Notes under the pieces: generated by a model
What the model saw: only the letters and a program-made list of their open reading frames with translations
The model's database searches: none
What the model was told of the DNA's origin: nothing
Shown here: positions 14,884 through 17,039 of the stretch, piece after piece
Layout of the letters: each line of letters begins with the position of its first letter
Position numbering within the stretch: the stretch's first letter is position 1
DNA from: Myxococcales bacterium
GTDB lineage: Bacteria > Myxococcota > Polyangia > Fen-1088
Assembly (NCBI GenBank): GCA_003155465.1
Contig: PMCR01000572.1
Coordinates: forward strand, 10,444 to 27,482
Length of the DNA stretch: 17,039 nucleotides
Reading direction: 5' to 3'
Made by a program: the position numbers and the translations under genes

Positions 14884-15804
14884 TCAAGGGGTGCTCGACT
14901 TGGCGGGGCTCTGGCTCTGAAGGCGCAGGAGCGCCGCCTTCGCCATGTTCCTGATCTCTTCATCCTCATGTGCATCGGCTACGAAGCCCAGGTAGTCGAC
15001 GGCCTCCTGGCCTCCAAGGGCTGCGAGGGCATCGATGATCTTGCGCAGCTCACGCCGGTCCTTCATCGACTTGGTCTTGGTCAGTGCGGGGACAGCGCGC
15101 GGATCGCGCAGCTCGACCAGCGCGCCGAGTGCGGCGTCCCGGACGGTTTCTTCATCGTCGGAGAGGAGCGTGACCAAGGCAGGAATCTCATCTCGCATCC
15201 CGCGCGTCGCTACCACCCGAATCGCATCCAGGCGCATCTCGCCGGGTGCGGACAGGGCCGCGGCAAGGGTCTGGCGGTCGGCAGACCACAGCTTCTGGCG
15301 CGCGACGTAGGCGGCCAGCAAGTCGCCGACCGCGCGTTCTGCCAGTCGCTGAAACACCGCCTTCTTGTCCGGCTGCGTGTCCGGGTCGTAGAGCATCTCG
15401 GCATTCGCCTGAACGTCTTCGCCAAAGTGCGAAGGAGCCACGTCGGCAGGGCGAGTCGACACCTGCAGCCGGACACCAGCTCTAGCCGCGGCCCTGCCGT
15501 CGGCTCGCACCAGTTCCATGGATAGGGAGATGCTGATCCTCGCCACCGGCGTGCCGGGTTTGCCGCTTTCTAGGACTTCGCCGGCGAAGATCCCCGCCTG
15601 CAAGAGCTGTGATCGCGCCTGCCTCGCCAGCGTGTCCCGGTCGACTAGGGAAGACTCGTCACCTGCTCCTTCCGTGGACGTGATGGCCAGAGGTCCGAGC
15701 CACAAGGGCGGTTGACTCTTCACGCTCGGACGCTTGCAGGCGACGGCTACCAGCGGCAGCAGTGCCCAGACGGCGCACCGGATCCACCTACACGACAAGC
15801 TCAT
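14884..15804 (-). CDS. HEAT-repeat lipoprotein
   Basis: The 306-residue product has a lipoprotein signal: basic start, hydrophobic core AVWALLPLVAVA and Cys23. Residues 33-185 are a mixed alpha/beta region (WLGPLAITSTEGAG, ARQARSQLLQAGIFA, ISISLSMELVR) that loosely resembles small periplasmic auxiliary lipoproteins; I cannot assign it. Residues 195-298 form about three HEAT-like helix pairs (DAIRVVATRGMRDEIPALVTLL, VRDAALGALVELRDPRAVPAL, IIDALAALGGQEAVDYL), a protein-protein interaction scaffold. The ATG overlaps the stop of the upstream ATP-grasp gene in the sequence ATGA (15801-15804), so the two are probably translationally coupled; no Shine-Dalgarno is needed or visible. The likely place is the periplasmic face of a membrane. 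Function unknown. Confidence 0.85.
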   Translation of the reverse strand: MSLSCRWIRCAVWALLPLVAVACKRPSVKSQPPLWLGPLAITSTEGAGDESSLVDRDTLARQARSQLLQAGIFAGEVLESGKPGTPVARISISLSMELVRADGRAAARAGVRLQVSTRPADVAPSHFGEDVQANAEMLYDPDTQPDKKAVFQRLAERAVGDLLAAYVARQKLWSADRQTLAAALSAPGEMRLDAIRVVATRGMRDEIPALVTLLSDDEETVRDAALGALVELRDPRAVPALTKTKSMKDRRELRKIIDALAALGGQEAVDYLGFVADAHEDEEIRNMAKAALLRLQSQSPAKSSTP

Positions 15805-16958
15805 GCACGCTGGGACCGGGCGCCGCCCCGACCAACGCCCGCCGGCGCAAAACCGCCTCCTGCGGGCAAGGACTCGCTCTCTTCCCCGAGACCAACTTCA
15901 CTCGGTGGCTCGGCAAGAGGGATCGGGGTCTCATCGAGTCGCCTGGAGAGAGCCAGTGAAATCAGTCGCAGAATTACGTCTTTGTAGGAGAGCCCGCCCG
16001 TCTTTGCCGCGCGGGAGAAGCCGCCCGCCAGGTCGGAGAGATCACAATTGGGGTTCACGTCGATGACGTAGGGCGTGCCATCGGCCGACAGGCGAATGTC
16101 CATCCGGCCGTAGTCCCGCAGACCGATGGCGCGAAAGGCGTCAAGCGCCGTCTGTGCCACCTTGTCTCGCAGTTGAGGTGAAAGCCCTTCACAGCGGACC
16201 GGCCGGGTGCCCTTGTACTCAACCGAATCTTCCACCCACTTGCCTTCGAACGACACGATTTTGGGCCGGTCTGACGGCATGGCGGAGAAATCGATCTCGA
16301 AGAACGGGAAAATCTGGAGATCGCCGTCAACCCGTCCCAGCAGGGACACGTAGATCTCGCGTCCTTCGATGTACTCCTCGACCAGCGCGGGCTGGTGGTA
16401 GTGCTCGAGGATGTGGAGAACACGCTCGTTAAGCGCCGCTGCATCGGTGACCACCGACGCCCGGGTGATCCCGACCGAGGCGTCCTCGCGCGCCGGCTTG
16501 ACGATGACGGGAAATCGTAGGGCCAAACCGGCCAAGTCGCGTTCCCCCGACACGAGGGAACCTTGCGGCACCGGAATTCCACGGGCGGCAAGGACGTCCT
16601 TCACCTTCTCTTTGCGCAGGGCCAAAGACAGGGCAAATGGCCCCGAGCCCGTGTAGGCGATCCGCTCCAACTCCATGAGCAGCGGCAGGAGGCTCTCGAA
16701 GCGGTTGTCGCCATGGATCGACTCGCAGAGGTTGAACACAGCGGCGGGTCTGCGCGCGCGCAACTCGCCCACTGCTCCCGCCACATCTCCGGTCACGCCC
16801 AGACCGGAGGCATCGTAGCCGTTCGCGTTCAGGATACGAACAATGTGGTCCGCAATCTCTTTCACATCTTCACGCGCCTTGTTCTCGGGATCCGCTTCGG
16901 CTCCCTCGAAGTCGCGATTGTAGATGACGCCGACGCGCGGCCTGCTCCGTACCTTCAC
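15801..16958 (-). CDS. ATP-grasp ligase of the D-Ala-D-Ala ligase superfamily (substrate unknown)
   Basis: The 385-residue protein has the three parts of a Ddl-like ATP-grasp enzyme. The N-terminal domain starts RVGVIYNRDF and has VFNLCESIHGDNRFES at 74-89, where true Ddl proteins have a HG-x-x-GEDG motif. The central ATP-binding part has FPVIVKPAREDASVG (149-163) and LVEEYIEGREI (192-202). The last part has YGRMDIRLSADG and YVIDVNPNCDLS (297-308), with D300 and N302 in the metal-binding positions. These enzymes join an amine to an acyl-phosphate made from a carboxylate and ATP. The changed N-terminal motif, and a 45-residue Gly/Pro/Ala tail after about 340, argue against a housekeeping Ddl. 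The GTG start (16958) lacks a ribosome site and lies 7 nt after TACAAT. The gene overlaps the HEAT lipoprotein gene by 4 bp. Confidence 0.85.
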   Translation of the reverse strand: MKVRSRPRVGVIYNRDFEGAEADPENKAREDVKEIADHIVRILNANGYDASGLGVTGDVAGAVGELRARRPAAVFNLCESIHGDNRFESLLPLLMELERIAYTGSGPFALSLALRKEKVKDVLAARGIPVPQGSLVSGERDLAGLALRFPVIVKPAREDASVGITRASVVTDAAALNERVLHILEHYHQPALVEEYIEGREIYVSLLGRVDGDLQIFPFFEIDFSAMPSDRPKIVSFEGKWVEDSVEYKGTRPVRCEGLSPQLRDKVAQTALDAFRAIGLRDYGRMDIRLSADGTPYVIDVNPNCDLSDLAGGFSRAAKTGGLSYKDVILRLISLALSRRLDETPIPLAEPPSEVGLGEESESLPAGGGFAPAGVGRGGARSQRA

Positions 16959-16965
16959 GATAATG

Positions 16966-17007
16966 ATTGTATCTTACAGATCCTCGTTTGCGATTTGCAA
17001 TCGCGAA
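16966..17007 (-). promoter_or_regulatory. -10-like TACAAT and palindrome before the ATP-grasp gene
   Basis: Minus-strand TACAAT (16971-16966, five of six) lies 7 nt before the GTG start. Upstream, GCGATT (16990-16995) TGC AATCGC (16999-17004) is a perfect inverted repeat, extendable to 9 bp per arm (16987-17007) with one mismatch, and it covers the -35 position. No good -35 hexamer was seen. Either an operator-controlled leaderless promoter or chance in an AT-rich gap. Confidence 0.4.
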
Positions 17008-17039
17008 GAGGATGGAGAAATTCGCACCATGCGCATGCC
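16974..17039 (-). other. Possible end of an upstream minus-strand gene at the window edge
   Basis: A minus-strand frame stays open from the window edge to a TAA at 16976-16974 (last residues ...SRLQIANEDL). A second frame ends at TGA overlapping the GTG start at 16958-16955. Either could be the tail of a neighbour, or neither. On the + strand ATG at 17012 or 17029 could begin a divergent gene. The fragment is too short to decide. Confidence 0.2.

Noticed and set aside
14650..15525. Open frame of 291 codons on the + strand
   Set aside because: It crosses the kinase gene start and the HEAT lipoprotein in antisense and shows no known motif.
15801..16958. Housekeeping D-alanine--D-alanine ligase (ddl)
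   Set aside because: The GEDG-type N-terminal motif is replaced by HGDNRFES and the neighbours are not cell-wall synthesis genes; only the superfamily call is safe.
1..17039. CRISPR array, tRNA, rRNA, transposon or prophage elements
   Set aside because: Scanned for spaced repeats, tRNA-like cloverleafs, transposase motifs and phage genes; none seen.

Overview
The window looks like chromosomal DNA from a GC-rich myxobacterium or close relative (Myxococcota, formerly Deltaproteobacteria). The evidence is indirect: high GC with many GTG starts, paired outer-membrane beta-barrel proteins of a type common in Myxococcales, a short ribbon-helix-helix protein of a myxobacterial paralogue family, a membrane-anchored FtsY, and a very large Ser/Thr-kinase/sigma54-activator fusion. 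No rRNA, tRNA, CRISPR array, insertion sequence or prophage gene was seen. No gene-free stretch exceeds 300 bases; the longest is the 188-bp smc/ftsY divergent region.

Layout. (1) 67-5179, housekeeping: a SurA/parvulin-like lipoprotein (+) converges on, and overlaps by 4 bp, a 2[4Fe-4S] ferredoxin gene (-) that lies downstream of smc (-). (2) 5180-5367: a divergent smc/ftsY promoter region with a palindrome. (3) 5368-9130, all +: ftsY; an AT-rich promoter region with palindromes; then a probable three-gene unit of two outer-membrane beta-barrel proteins and a ribbon-helix-helix DNA-binding protein. (4) 9179-16958, all -: an ATP-grasp ligase translationally coupled to a HEAT-repeat lipoprotein; a 1692-residue kinase/STAND-like/TPR/GAF/sigma54-AAA+/Fis-HTH regulator; and a small lipoprotein.

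How it may work together. The most interesting part is region 4. The giant regulator joins a Hanks-type kinase domain and an apparently degenerate NTPase module to a TPR solenoid, a GAF domain and an intact sigma54 activator with GAFTGA loop, so it could read a signal and activate transcription in one polypeptide. Directly downstream, between its stop codon and the small lipoprotein gene, are two perfect 10-bp repeats spaced 22 bp apart. They sit about 90-120 bp upstream of the lipoprotein start, where enhancer sites for a sigma54 activator would be expected. A GG-N10-GC element lies nearer the gene, but its predicted start point conflicts with the Shine-Dalgarno position. A shorter version of the repeat (TGTCACA) also precedes the regulator gene. 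A regulator/envelope-lipoprotein circuit is therefore a testable hypothesis, not a demonstrated one.

Limits: all family calls come from reading motifs; no database search was possible.
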